From Candidatus Woesearchaeota archaeon (GTDB lineage: Archaea > Nanobdellota > Nanobdellia > Woesearchaeales > JACPBO01): a DNA stretch of 64,000 nt. The position numbers were made by a program, and so were the translations under genes. Under the pieces are notes generated by a model. That model saw only the letters and a list, made by a program, of their open reading frames with translations. It was not told the origin of the DNA and made no database searches. The stretch covers positions 62,001 to 126,000 of the forward strand of contig JAUSCS010000013.1 of the NCBI GenBank assembly GCA_030651135.1. The letters are read 5' to 3'. Numbering within the stretch: position 1 is the first letter of the stretch; each line of letters starts with the position of its first letter. Below, piece after piece: positions 8,672 through 16,815 of this stretch.

Positions 8672-9151
8672 TTAGAAAACATGAATTTCATGCACTGTCT
8701 TGTAGCTGTGCAGCTCTTCTGCCTTGAACCACAGCTCTATCTCTTTTTTTGCCTCTTCTTTTGAAGATGACGCGTGTATAAGATTCTTTATTGAAATTCC
8801 TTTCTTGTCCGTGTACTCGTAAGAATGATGCGCAAAATCGCCCCTTATAGTTCCAGGCAGCGCTGTTCTCGGCTCTGTAGCGCCGACTAATTTTCTTGCA
8901 ATCTCAACTGCATGCAGTCCTTCTAAAACCATTGCAATTACCGGGCCTGATGTGATGAAATCTTCCAGCCCTTTGTAGAATGGCTTCTTGATATGGGCTT
9001 CATAATGCTTCTTTGAAAAATCCTTGCTCATCCAAATCATTTTCATTCCGACAATTTTCAGACCTGCATTTTCAAATCTATCTATAATTTCGCCAGTGAT
9101 GCACCTTTGCACAGCATCAGGCTTCATCATTATGAATGTTCTTTCGATCAT
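8672..9151 (-). CDS. ndk: Nucleoside diphosphate kinase
   Basis: A 159-residue enzyme that transfers the gamma-phosphate of ATP to other NDPs through a phosphohistidine, H126 in NLIHASSS. The N-terminal [16 protein letters not shown] and [16 protein letters not shown] are standard family segments. Its start overlaps the stop of L24e by 4 nt and its end is 2 nt from EF-2, so it is translated from the ribosomal-protein operon. Confidence 0.96.
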   Translation of the reverse strand: MIERTFIMMKPDAVQRCITGEIIDRFENAGLKIVGMKMIWMSKDFSKKHYEAHIKKPFYKGLEDFITSGPVIAMVLEGLHAVEIARKLVGATEPRTALPGTIRGDFAHHSYEYTDKKGISIKNLIHASSSKEEAKKEIELWFKAEELHSYKTVHEIHVF

Positions 9152-9333
9152 TTTTTACCCTCTTTCAGCCTTTTATGCTCAGCTGTCCATTTTAATTTTC
9201 TTGGATTTCTATTTAAATTTAAATTCCTCTCGCATTTTGACGAGCAGAAATAAAGCAGGCTACCGTCATTCTTCACAAGCATTTTTCCTGTTCCGGGCTT
9301 CAGTAAATTGCTGCAGAATATGCATTTTGCCAT
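9148..9333 (-). CDS. rpl24e: 50S ribosomal protein L24e
   Basis: A 61-residue zinc-ribbon ribosomal protein with CIFCSNLL and CSSKCERN cysteine pairs (treble-clef zinc site), followed by the basic tail [12 protein letters not shown]. It sits between S28e and ndk as in many archaea and overlaps ndk by 4 nt. Confidence 0.95.
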   Translation of the reverse strand: MAKCIFCSNLLKPGTGKMLVKNDGSLLYFCSSKCERNLNLNRNPRKLKWTAEHKRLKEGKK

Positions 9334-9334
9334 T

Positions 9335-9670
9335 TTATTTCCTTCCGCTCTGCGTAAGCCTCTGCGCTTCTATCTCTGTTTCCCTCAGCATTAAAATGTC
9401 GCCTATTCTTATTGGGCCTTTGACATTTCTTCTCAAAGTTTTGTTTTGATCCCTGCCTTCCAGCACCTTGCACCTGATCTGTGTTGCTTCTCCTCTTGTC
9501 CCTGTTCTTCCTATGACCTCTTCGACTCTTGCAGGAGTGGCTTGTGTAAAGCTAATCACGCCTTTTTTTTCTTCCTCGCCTTTCTGTGGCCTTTGCGGCG
9601 CTGCTTCTTTCTTGCCGTCTTTGCCATCTGTTTTAAGATGCTTTGTAACATCAGTTTGCGGTTTAGCCAT
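9335..9670 (-). CDS. rps28e: 30S ribosomal protein S28e with N-terminal extension
   Basis: The last 65 or so residues are the S28e OB-fold protein ([38 protein letters not shown]). About 45 charged low-complexity residues precede it, an extension absent from typical 70-residue S28e. The start is supported by AAGGA upstream of the ATG. The tail could be an unstructured rRNA-contacting arm. Confidence 0.93.
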   Translation of the reverse strand: MAKPQTDVTKHLKTDGKDGKKEAAPQRPQKGEEEKKGVISFTQATPARVEEVIGRTGTRGEATQIRCKVLEGRDQNKTLRRNVKGPIRIGDILMLRETEIEAQRLTQSGRK

Positions 9671-9679
9671 TTTATTTCC

Positions 9680-10018
9680 TTATCTTGAACTGTTTATTAT
9701 TTCCTTTACCAACTCTTTTGCTTCGCCTTCATTTACTATTGCAACGCTGACTGTCGGAACATCCAACCCTGCAGCTGCGCCAAGCTCTTCTCTTGATGTG
9801 ACTTTAATGCACGCAATGTTCTTTTCCTTGCAAAGCAATGGAATGTGCATTACAATTTCGGGCGGGCTTACATCTGCTGCAATTGCAACCAACTTTGCTG
9901 TTCCTCTCTCTATTGCCTTTGTAACCTCATTTGTTCCTTTCTTGATCTTTCCAGTTGTTTTAGCGAGCTCTATAGCCTCGTAAACCTTTTCTATTGTTTC
10001 CTTTGATATATCAGCCAT
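9680..10018 (-). CDS. rpl7ae: Ribosomal protein L7Ae, also a box C/D and K-turn binder
   Basis: A 112-residue K-turn-binding protein used in the 50S subunit, C/D and H/ACA RNPs and RNase [20 protein letters not shown] and [20 protein letters not shown] are family hallmarks, with [18 protein letters not shown] near the end. I choose the ATG at 10018 because GGAGGT lies 5 nt upstream; a TTG four codons earlier overlaps that Shine-Dalgarno. It is the first gene of the L7Ae-S28e-L24e-ndk-EF2 operon. Confidence 0.95.
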   Translation of the reverse strand: MADISKETIEKVYEAIELAKTTGKIKKGTNEVTKAIERGTAKLVAIAADVSPPEIVMHIPLLCKEKNIACIKVTSREELGAAAGLDVPTVSVAIVNEGEAKELVKEIINSSR

Positions 10019-10128
10019 TTTGACCTCCAAGCTTGATCAATTCAATTATCAGAGAACAATGATTTGTTCCCTCATTCAGGCAATGACGCCTTCATTAATC
10101 ATTGGTATTATCCAGAAAAATGGGTTTG

Positions 10129-10136
10129 TTTATAAA
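10129..10136 (-). promoter_or_regulatory. Candidate TATA box of the L7Ae operon
   Basis: TTTATAAA on the minus strand lies about 110 nt upstream of the L7Ae start. With a start site about 25 nt downstream this leaves a leader of roughly 85 nt, consistent with the strong Shine-Dalgarno used by L7Ae. Confidence 0.4.
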
Positions 10137-10139
10137 GTT

Positions 10140-10310
10140 TGTTGTTTTATTTTAGTTGCTTTTATAATTTTCGTAGGGCAAAAGTTATAGCACGAGGGGG
10201 TTATTTCTGAACGACTAAACGAACTAGGGGGTGGGGCGGATGAAACGAAAATGTAAAACATACAGTTTAAAAGCCAAACATTAATAAATACTCAATATTC
10301 TACTGCATGT
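10140..10310. other. Intergenic stretch upstream of the R-M pair
   Basis: No gene is visible. It holds a locally G-rich, base-skewed stretch (about 10190-10245, with two GGGGG runs and a repeated AAACGAA-type word) unlike the surrounding AT-rich spacers, then a TATA-like TTAATAAATA at 10281-10290 about 25 nt before the methyltransferase ATG. The skew fits the left border of an acquired segment, or an undetected small RNA. Confidence 0.35.
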
Positions 10311-11114
10311 ATGAAAGGGGGAATTTTCTTTAATCACAAAAAACTGAAAATCATCTGTGAAGATGTGCTCTCAACAGATAAAATTCCTGATGAAAGTGTT
10401 GATTTAATTGTTACATCACCGCCATATAATGTTGATATTAAGTATAATTCTCATGATGATAAGATCACTTATGAAAAATATTTAGAATTTAGTCATAAAT
10501 GGTTATCTAAATGTTTTAAGTGGTTGAAAGATGATGGAAGACTATGTCTTAATATTCCCTTAGATAAAAACAAAGATGGCCAACAAAGTGTTGGTGCAGA
10601 TTTTACAACAATAGCTAAAAAAATAGGATATAAATATCATTCTACCATAATATGGAATGAAGGAAATATTTCACGAAGAACTGCTTGGGGCTCTTGGTTA
10701 AGTGCATCTGCCCCTTATGTGATAGCACCAGTAGAACTTATTATCATTTTATATAAGAAAGACTGGAAAAAGAACGAGAAAAAAGAATCGGATATAACTA
10801 GACAAGAATTTATGGATTGGACTAATGGTCTATGGACTTTTCCCGGTCAAAGCAAAAAAGGAGCCGGTGGTCATCCTGCACCTTTCCCTGTTGAATTACC
10901 GAGAAGATGCATTAAATTATTCAGTTTTGTTGGTGATGTCGTATTAGACCCGTTTATGGGGAGCGGTTCAACATTAATAGCCGCAACTTTAAATAACAGA
11001 AAATCAATCGGTATTGATATTGATGAAGAATACTGTAATTTAGCAAAAAAAAGAATCATCAATGAAGCAAATCTTTTGGAAAAAAAACTAAACGAGAGGG
11101 CTATTGAAGTATAA
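10311..11114 (+). CDS. Type II DNA methyltransferase, beta class, probably N4-cytosine
   Basis: A 267-residue AdoMet-dependent DNA methyltransferase. TSPPYN (residues 35-40) is motif IV, and its TSPPY form is typical of N4-cytosine enzymes. DPFMGSGST near residue 215-223 is motif I. Motif IV before motif I defines the beta class. SRRTAWGSWLSASAP is a segment shared with N4-C methylases, as I recall. It is followed after 11 nt by an HNH-nuclease gene, making a restriction-modification unit. Recognition sequence cannot be read from the protein. N6-adenine specificity is less likely but possible. Confidence 0.88.
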   Translation: MKGGIFFNHKKLKIICEDVLSTDKIPDESVDLIVTSPPYNVDIKYNSHDDKITYEKYLEFSHKWLSKCFKWLKDDGRLCLNIPLDKNKDGQQSVGADFTTIAKKIGYKYHSTIIWNEGNISRRTAWGSWLSASAPYVIAPVELIIILYKKDWKKNEKKESDITRQEFMDWTNGLWTFPGQSKKGAGGHPAPFPVELPRRCIKLFSFVGDVVLDPFMGSGSTLIAATLNNRKSIGIDIDEEYCNLAKKRIINEANLLEKKLNERAIEV

Positions 11115-11125
11115 ATGCGATAAAT

Positions 11126-11719
11126 ATGGCAAAAGATACAGAAGAAACAACACAATCCGATATGATTATGGAGTATTTTAAGAAAAATCCAAACAGGGAT
11201 ATATCACATCCTGAAGTTGTAGATTGGGTTACTGCTGAATATCTAAAACGAACTGGAAAGGTATTCAGAGATCCCGATAGGGGAATTCGTAAACTGCATC
11301 AAGTTGGTTACTTAAAGAAAATCAAAAAAGGGATATACAGATATGATCCTAAAAATATAAATATTAGAGAATTAGATGATTTTAGTCCTGCTGTGAGGGA
11401 AGCCATCTTCAAAAAAGATGGTTACAAATGTGTTCTTTGTGGAAGAGGAAAAAATGAAGGTTTTGAACTTCATGCAGACCATATAAAACCTAAAGATTTT
11501 GGAGGAGAAGCAACACTAGAAAATGGCCAAACACTTTGTAGTCAGCATAACTTTCTTAAGAAAAACTTTAAACAAACCGAAACTGGCAAGAGATTCTTCA
11601 TTCGCTTGTATGAGTTATCCAAAAAAGAGAATAATCAGCCATTACTGCAATTTTGTGCTCAAATTTTAGAAGTCTTTGAAAAGAATAATATTAACGGACA
11701 TATTGTATGGAAGAAATAG
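11126..11719 (+). CDS. HNH-family restriction endonuclease, partner of the methyltransferase
   Basis: A 197-residue protein. Residues 1-75 look like a winged-helix domain (MIMEYFKKNPNRDISHPEVV, then GIRKLHQVGYLKKIKKGIYRY). The HNH nuclease follows at about 107-148: CVLCGRG, HADHIKP, a downstream Asn, and CSQHN, with two CxxC-type pairs for structural zinc. The C-terminal 50 residues are helical. Position right after a methyltransferase and the wHTH-HNH layout suggest a type II restriction enzyme that cuts the site the methyltransferase protects. It could also be a modification-dependent HNH nuclease. Confidence 0.8.
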   Translation: MAKDTEETTQSDMIMEYFKKNPNRDISHPEVVDWVTAEYLKRTGKVFRDPDRGIRKLHQVGYLKKIKKGIYRYDPKNINIRELDDFSPAVREAIFKKDGYKCVLCGRGKNEGFELHADHIKPKDFGGEATLENGQTLCSQHNFLKKNFKQTETGKRFFIRLYELSKKENNQPLLQFCAQILEVFEKNNINGHIVWKK

Positions 11720-11883
11720 GATAACAACAAAATGTTTCTCCTTAATTATTGTTCTTGAGTTGTCGCTTCGCTTTTTTGATTAAACAACTGCCACTAAAAT
11801 TAACACTGCCTAAACTGGAAATTGGGTCGCTTGCGCCAAATCTCCACAACATTTTTATACCAATAACCAATTTAATCTTTAAA

Positions 11884-12537
11884 ATGGAGCTCACAAAAGA
11901 TCAATCAGATGCTATGCAGGAGAAGATCAGCAAGATGTCTCCAGAGGAGCAGCGGGAATTCCAGAAGCAGCAGTGCGTATTCTGCCATATAATTATCGGA
12001 AAAGTGCAGTCAAAGAAGATCTATGAAGATGACAAATGCATTGCAGTGCTTGACATCAATCCTGCCAATCCGGGGCATATGCTTGTTCTGCCGAAAGAGC
12101 ATTATTCCATAATGCCGCAGATCCCTGAAGAAGAAATAGGATATCTTTTCAAGGTTGCCAAGGCATTATCACAGGCCAGCCTGAAGGCATTGCAGAGCCA
12201 TGGCACAACAATATTTGTTGCAAATGGCGTTGCAGCAGGCCAGAAAGCGCAGCATTTCATGATCCATGTTATTCCAAGGGTTGAAAATGACGGAGTTGGA
12301 TTGGAAATTCCTCACAACAGAATAAGCGAGGATGACCTGAATAAAGTAAGAAAGATATTAGCTGAAAAACTCGGCGCAGTGGAAGCAGAAATTGTAGAAG
12401 AGCCTAAAAAAGAAGAGAAGCCAAAAGAAACAAAAACTGAAAAGAGAAAAGAGCCTAAAAAAGAAAAACCAACTAAAAAATCAGATGAGAATTCAGATCT
12501 CGATCTCATAACAAACTTATTGAGCGGTGGAAAATGA
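11884..12537 (+). CDS. HIT-domain protein with Met at the nucleophile position
   Basis: A 217-residue histidine-triad protein. The N-terminus has CVFC, part of a zinc site in many HIT proteins, then DDKCIAVLDINPANPGHMLVLPKEH. The catalytic HxHxH motif reads QHFMIHVIPR, so the middle His, normally the AMP-accepting nucleophile, is Met. About 70 C-terminal residues are a Lys/Glu-rich low-complexity tail ending in LDLITNLLSGGK. I choose the ATG at 11884 (MELTKDQ), not the longer upstream frame. It overlaps a paralogue by 4 nt. Confidence 0.85.
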   Translation: MELTKDQSDAMQEKISKMSPEEQREFQKQQCVFCHIIIGKVQSKKIYEDDKCIAVLDINPANPGHMLVLPKEHYSIMPQIPEEEIGYLFKVAKALSQASLKALQSHGTTIFVANGVAAGQKAQHFMIHVIPRVENDGVGLEIPHNRISEDDLNKVRKILAEKLGAVEAEIVEEPKKEEKPKETKTEKRKEPKKEKPTKKSDENSDLDLITNLLSGGK

Positions 12538-13073
12538 TGGACAACTGCCCTTTCTGCGCAATAATCGAAGGAAAAGCCGCTTCGAAGAAGATCTATGAGG
12601 ATGAAAGTATAATCGCAATCCTCGACTTAAATCCAGCAAATGTAGGCCATGTCCTTGTCATGCCGAAAGAGCATTATCCGATAATTGAGCAGGTTCCTGA
12701 TCCTCTTGTTGATGCATTGTTTAAAATTGCAAACAGGATATCCATGACTGTGTTTGATGCATTAAAAGTAGAAGGGACAAATATCATTGTAACGAACGGA
12801 ATTGCAGCAGGCCAGAAGGCAGCGCATTTCATGGTGCATGTAATTCCAAGGATGCAGAACGATGGCATTAACCTGAACTGGAAGCCGAAACAATTAAGCG
12901 AAGAAGAAATGTCAACAGTTGAGCTTAAGCTCAAGGAGCAGGCTAAAAATATCGGCGAGTTTGAAAGGGAAAAGCCAAAGCCGATTGTGATTGAAGACAA
13001 AACTGAGAAGATTCCTGAAAAGATCGGGAAAGAGGAGAATTACCTGATAAAGCAACTGGAGAGAATACCTTAA
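12534..13073 (+). CDS. Second HIT-domain protein, same Met substitution
   Basis: A 179-residue paralogue of the preceding gene, starting inside its stop codon (ATGATG). It shares CPFCAIIEGK, SIIAILDLNPANVGHVLVMP and AGQKAAHFMVHVIPR. The middle residue of the His triad is again Met. The C-terminal 50 residues differ from the first paralogue and are also charged. The tandem arrangement suggests a hetero- or homodimeric pair that may bind nucleotides without classic hydrolase chemistry. Confidence 0.85.
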   Translation: MMDNCPFCAIIEGKAASKKIYEDESIIAILDLNPANVGHVLVMPKEHYPIIEQVPDPLVDALFKIANRISMTVFDALKVEGTNIIVTNGIAAGQKAAHFMVHVIPRMQNDGINLNWKPKQLSEEEMSTVELKLKEQAKNIGEFEREKPKPIVIEDKTEKIPEKIGKEENYLIKQLERIP

Positions 13074-13125
13074 TTATTTTCATTAAGAGTTATATTTGTT
13101 ATAAAAGTTATAAAAAACAGAAAAG

Positions 13126-13135
13126 TTTAAATATA
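13126..13135 (+). promoter_or_regulatory. TATA box of VapBC-like pair
   Basis: TTTAAATATA lies about 38 nt before the antitoxin ATG, and AGGTGA sits 8 nt before that ATG as its ribosome-binding site. Confidence 0.5.
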
Positions 13136-13167
13136 GGTTCTGGCTTTCTTATTGAAGGTGATTTCAA

Positions 13168-13413
13168 ATGGATGTCTGCATAAAAAACATAAATGATGAA
13201 GATTGGCTGGCATTTAAGTCAGAATCTGCAAAGCATGGTATGAAAATGGGGGAGTTTTTTTCAAAAATGGTAGATGAGCATAAAGATATGTGCAATAAAA
13301 GCAACTGGAAAAACCTGCTGCATGGAGAAAAAACACTATCAGATGATGATGTTAAAAATATTAAAAAAGCAATGAAAGGCTTCAGGAAAGGGTTTGACTT
13401 CAGGAAATTATAA
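13168..13413 (+). CDS. vapB: VapB-like antitoxin
   Basis: An 81-residue protein directly before a PIN-domain toxin. MDVCIKNINDEDWLAFKSES and KHGMKMGEFFSKMVDEH resemble the N-terminal strand and two helices of archaeal ribbon-helix-helix VapB antitoxins. The C-terminus is basic and probably wraps the toxin. It stops 1 nt before the toxin start. The role comes mainly from context. Confidence 0.75.
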   Translation: MDVCIKNINDEDWLAFKSESAKHGMKMGEFFSKMVDEHKDMCNKSNWKNLLHGEKTLSDDDVKNIKKAMKGFRKGFDFRKL

Positions 13414-13414
13414 A

Positions 13415-13807
13415 ATGGCTTTTGTTTTGGATTCAAACATCTATATTGAACTAGAGAGGAAGAATAAGAAGATTATTGATGAACTTTCAAAATTAAAAGA
13501 GCCAGAAATAGTTTGCATCACTGCCCCTTCTTATTCCGAAGTCTATTATGGGCTGTTAGCTGGTAAAAAAAGCGAATCAAAAAAAGAGCTGGATAACCTA
13601 AATAGTTTCTATTTGCTGAATACTACTGCGAATAGCTCAAGACTGTTTTCTGAAATCAAATACGGACTAGAAAAAAGTGGAAAGATGATTCCTTTATTTG
13701 ACATCCTTATAGCATCAATCGCTATTGATAATGGAATGACCTTATTGACAACTGACGAACATTTTGAGCAGATTCCTGGTTTGAAAATTATTTTGCTAGT
13801 GCTTTAA
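13415..13807 (+). CDS. vapC: PIN-domain RNase toxin, VapC-like
   Basis: A 130-residue PIN nuclease. Four acidic residues expected at the metal site are visible: D6 (FVLDSNIYIE), E42 (PSYSEVYYGL), D96 (PLFDILIASIA) and D114 (LLTTDEHF). VapC toxins cut tRNA or rRNA and are silenced by the paired antitoxin. I choose the ATG at 13415, 1 nt after the antitoxin stop; the longer frame only reads back through the antitoxin gene. Confidence 0.9.
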   Translation: MAFVLDSNIYIELERKNKKIIDELSKLKEPEIVCITAPSYSEVYYGLLAGKKSESKKELDNLNSFYLLNTTANSSRLFSEIKYGLEKSGKMIPLFDILIASIAIDNGMTLLTTDEHFEQIPGLKIILLVL

Positions 13808-13827
13808 TTGTTTTTTATTTTTCAATT

Positions 13828-14145
13828 TTAGATAGATTGCTCTTTCTTTTCAAACAATCCTGGCCCCATCACATAAACCTTTATTCCTTTTTTATTTTCC
13901 TTTTCCCCATACCCTAAGCTGGTCATATTAAACCTTCCACCATCATGATCTCCGTCATAAAAAACCTCTCCCGTGTATGGATTTATTGCTTTTATAGTAA
14001 CGTTTTTATTATGTATTTTTAATTGGTTATAGATCCTATTATAATCTACATTTTCAAATCTTTCTTTTTCTTCATCTGTCAGCTTTTGCTCTGCTTTGGT
14101 CATTTCCCTGAACTTAAGCAAATATGATTCTGTTGTTTTATTCAT
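13828..14145 (-). CDS. Hypothetical protein downstream of PHP phosphoesterase
   Basis: A 105-residue acidic/basic soluble protein with no family I recognise. Residues 1-45 are helical and charged, then a glycine-rich segment INPYTGEVFYDGDHDGGRF that could be a beta-hairpin. Its start overlaps the end of the PHP gene by 8 nt, so the two are translationally coupled. Confidence 0.6.
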   Translation of the reverse strand: MNKTTESYLLKFREMTKAEQKLTDEEKERFENVDYNRIYNQLKIHNKNVTIKAINPYTGEVFYDGDHDGGRFNMTSLGYGEKENKKGIKVYVMGPGLFEKKEQSI

Positions 14146-15064
14146 TTTCTGCCTCTTTTACAGTTCCAAACGGGAAAAATTTCAAACATTCTTTTAGGTT
14201 TAAATAATTCAGATAAGTTTTGAAATTTCCTGAAGAAACTAAATCTTTAACAGCATCTGCGTGATTCATTCCGTTTTGTTTAAGCTCAATTTCATACACT
14301 TTTTCATCAAAAGTTATTCCGCTTAAGCCATACAGGTATAATTTATGGGCATCTCCTGAAGTTATAAGAGGAATTTTAAACTGCTTGGCATCCGATTCTG
14401 ACCTTGCTGCAGAATAGATTTGGACTAGCGATTCAGTTCCGTTTTTTTCAATAGCAATAGCGCCTCTTTTTATTGCCTGCTCAATGGCTCTTTTTCCATG
14501 AAAGCCAAGCCCCTCCCAAAAATATGGGTGATTAATTACAGCATAGCCGCCCATGTCAAGCGCTCTGTCAATTGCTTCATCGGGGGTACTTTTTTTATTC
14601 GGCAGTTTGCCTTTATAGCCATGAATTCCAAGCTCTCCCTTGTCTGTCCAGTATTCAATTGACCTCAAAAGAACAAGCTGCCTGCCCTGTGAATGGATCA
14701 CAAGAGACCTTCCATCGCTGTTCACATCCAATTCGTACTTGTTTTCAATGTTAAGCTTATATCTGCCTTCTTTTAACTGATCAAATGCTTCAGAATTTCC
14801 ATGGTCAGTAAGCGACCATATTGGAATCTTTTCCTTAAACAACAATTTAACTATATCATCCAAATCATCGCCGTCAGATAAATGCGAATGGGAGTGATTT
14901 TCAAACCGCAGGCCATCTTTGGGCTTTTGTGTTATGCCGAAGAATTGGCGGCCTAAGAATTTGCCGAATTCCCCGGACAGAAGGCCTTCTTTGGCAAAAT
15001 TACGCAGAATATAACCGAGATGCTCGTTGCTCGCTATTCCTTTTATTGTTTTAACGATGGCCAT
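14138..15064 (-). CDS. PHP-domain metal-dependent phosphoesterase
   Basis: A 308-residue protein with the PHP signatures: motif I HSHSHLSDG, motif II LTDHGN, motif III NHPYFW and motif IV GDAHK. These histidines and aspartates bind the metal cluster used for phosphoester hydrolysis. The N-terminal 55 residues precede the catalytic domain and are helical. Known relatives include histidinol phosphatase, nucleoside 3',5'-bisphosphate phosphatase and the polymerase PHP domain; no neighbour indicates which substrate applies. Confidence 0.85.
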   Translation of the reverse strand: MAIVKTIKGIASNEHLGYILRNFAKEGLLSGEFGKFLGRQFFGITQKPKDGLRFENHSHSHLSDGDDLDDIVKLLFKEKIPIWSLTDHGNSEAFDQLKEGRYKLNIENKYELDVNSDGRSLVIHSQGRQLVLLRSIEYWTDKGELGIHGYKGKLPNKKSTPDEAIDRALDMGGYAVINHPYFWEGLGFHGKRAIEQAIKRGAIAIEKNGTESLVQIYSAARSESDAKQFKIPLITSGDAHKLYLYGLSGITFDEKVYEIELKQNGMNHADAVKDLVSSGNFKTYLNYLNLKECLKFFPFGTVKEAENE

Positions 15065-15079
15065 AGAAATCTATTCCAT

Positions 15080-15841
15080 TCAACTGTTGTTCATTAATTT
15101 ATTTAAATCTACTTTATAATCCTTGTTTTTGAAGTTTAAGGATGCTGTAGATATTCCGCCGCCTGTTGTATCAATAGCCAAGTATGCAAACTCAGTCATC
15201 TGAAATGTCCCGCCAATTTCTTCAACTTTCTTAATAGGCGTGCTTCTTCCTGAATCAATCAATACAAGAAGAGGAATCTCAATGTGTACTGCGTGGCTGA
15301 CAATAGTTCCAAGGTCTTTTTTATCATTAACCAATTTCTTAATATTATCGACAATACCCTCTCTGGAACGCGTATATATGGACACATATTGCTCAATAGG
15401 TTTTCCCAGATGCTCTGTTGCCATGGGATTTGCCAGCCAATAATCGATATTGCCGGCAGAACCTTCTTTTTTATATACTTCTAAGTTGACACCATTATCT
15501 ACAATGTTAAATCTTGAATCCTCTGAAATTTCAATAGGCGAAAGATCATAATTTGCTAAATCTTCCTGTGTTTTAGGCGGGTTCATGCCTTCGCGCGGCT
15601 GCATATTAAATGCTCCAACCAAAAATGTTTTTCCGCACAAGTTCGTCCTATTCGTATCGGTGTGCCTGAAGAATGCTTTTTCCGGAGTTATGCCGTTTTC
15701 TCTTATCATTTCATAGAATGAACTACCCACTTTATAAGTGTCAGTAATAGCTTCAGGAAAGAGCTCATCCTTGCTGCCTCCCTCTGGTTTCTGAGGTGCT
15801 TTTCCATGCCTTCCCAGAAACAATAACTTTCGTGTTGCCAT
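15080..15841 (-). CDS. Histidine phosphatase superfamily protein
   Basis: A 253-residue protein with LFLGRHGKA (the RHG phosphohistidine motif, residues 8-16), FFRHTDTNRT carrying another conserved Arg/His, and VSHAVHIEI supplying the second catalytic His. It fits the histidine phosphatase (phosphoglycerate mutase-like) fold. No sugar or protein substrate can be inferred. It is 16 nt upstream of the PHP gene on the same strand, so two phosphatase-type genes may form one operon. Confidence 0.75.
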   Translation of the reverse strand: MATRKLLFLGRHGKAPQKPEGGSKDELFPEAITDTYKVGSSFYEMIRENGITPEKAFFRHTDTNRTNLCGKTFLVGAFNMQPREGMNPPKTQEDLANYDLSPIEISEDSRFNIVDNGVNLEVYKKEGSAGNIDYWLANPMATEHLGKPIEQYVSIYTRSREGIVDNIKKLVNDKKDLGTIVSHAVHIEIPLLVLIDSGRSTPIKKVEEIGGTFQMTEFAYLAIDTTGGGISTASLNFKNKDYKVDLNKLMNNS

Positions 15842-15902
15842 ATGATCTGTGGCAATTAACTACTATATAAATCTTTCTATTTTGTTACCACTATGAAGTA
15901 AT

Positions 15903-16763
15903 TTAAATAATCATCAAAATCACATTCCCCCAAATCAATGTAACAATAAACGCAATCAAAAAGCTCGGCACAAATGGGATCCCGTCTTTAACCAGTATCT
16001 TCCTGACCTTGCCTTTTTTATAAAGACCAATCAATTTCTTAATCTGCTTCTTCTCAATGCCGAGATCTTTTGGCCCGGCAACATACTTTCCATCAACATG
16101 AATGTCCTTGACAATCCAGTCGCCTTCTGTAAGCTGCATCGGAGTTACATGCTTCAGCATTGCGATCTTCTCAACTGACTTTATGAAAGTAAACAGATAA
16201 ACAACAATGATCATGACAAAGACAATCACAAGAATAAGCAGCTTCAGTATCGGACTGGGAACAAAGAACACAGATACAAGCAGCACAAGGCTGATTATCA
16301 GAACAGCCCTTCTCCACAGCATAAAGCTTTTTTCAAGCATGAAATCCTTGAATACCTTTACAAAATTCTTCTTGTTCCTGAATGCAAGGATGCAGCTCCA
16401 TACAACGCCGTATAATGCGCCGATAAAAAGTATATTGATCAGGAAAGAGATCATAAATGTGCTCAGCTTGAAATCCAGGCCAATTAGCGCACCAAGTCCG
16501 ATAAGCATCTTGCTGTCTCCGCCACCCCACTGGCCTGTATAAAACATAAGATATGCCAATGCGAGGAACACAAGAAAACCAAAAACGCCATACAATAAAA
16601 TCCAGACATCCCATGCTGCCAATGCCCATATAAGCCTTATTCCAAGGCCAGCAGCAACAAGCGAGTAATTGAGCCAGTCAGGCACTTCCCTCGTCTTAAT
16701 GTCTGTGATGGATCCTATTAAAAGCGCTATAACGCATATCGCGATTATCAAAAAATAAGCCAT
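15903..16763 (-). CDS. A24-family prepilin/preflagellin peptidase
   Basis: A 286-residue membrane aspartyl protease that removes class III signal peptides of pilins or archaellins. The catalytic aspartates are D21 in SITDIKTREVPDWLNY and D83 in GQWGGGDSKML. About seven membrane spans are visible, followed by a cytoplasmic segment TPMQLTEGDWIVKDIHVDG. No pilin or archaellin gene occurs nearby. The divergent gene is the cis-prenyltransferase-like protein; two TATA-like boxes fall between them. Confidence 0.88.
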   Translation of the reverse strand: MAYFLIIAICVIALLIGSITDIKTREVPDWLNYSLVAAGLGIRLIWALAAWDVWILLYGVFGFLVFLALAYLMFYTGQWGGGDSKMLIGLGALIGLDFKLSTFMISFLINILFIGALYGVVWSCILAFRNKKNFVKVFKDFMLEKSFMLWRRAVLIISLVLLVSVFFVPSPILKLLILVIVFVMIIVVYLFTFIKSVEKIAMLKHVTPMQLTEGDWIVKDIHVDGKYVAGPKDLGIEKKQIKKLIGLYKKGKVRKILVKDGIPFVPSFLIAFIVTLIWGNVILMII

Positions 16764-16815
16764 TTCTGGATTTTAAACAAAAACGTTTATAAATCTTTTC
16801 GTTTTTATAGTGGAA

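Noticed and set aside
7993-8727. A 244-codon open frame on the plus strand
   Set aside because: It is antisense to EF-2 and the end of ndk, both certain genes, and its translation has no recognisable motif.
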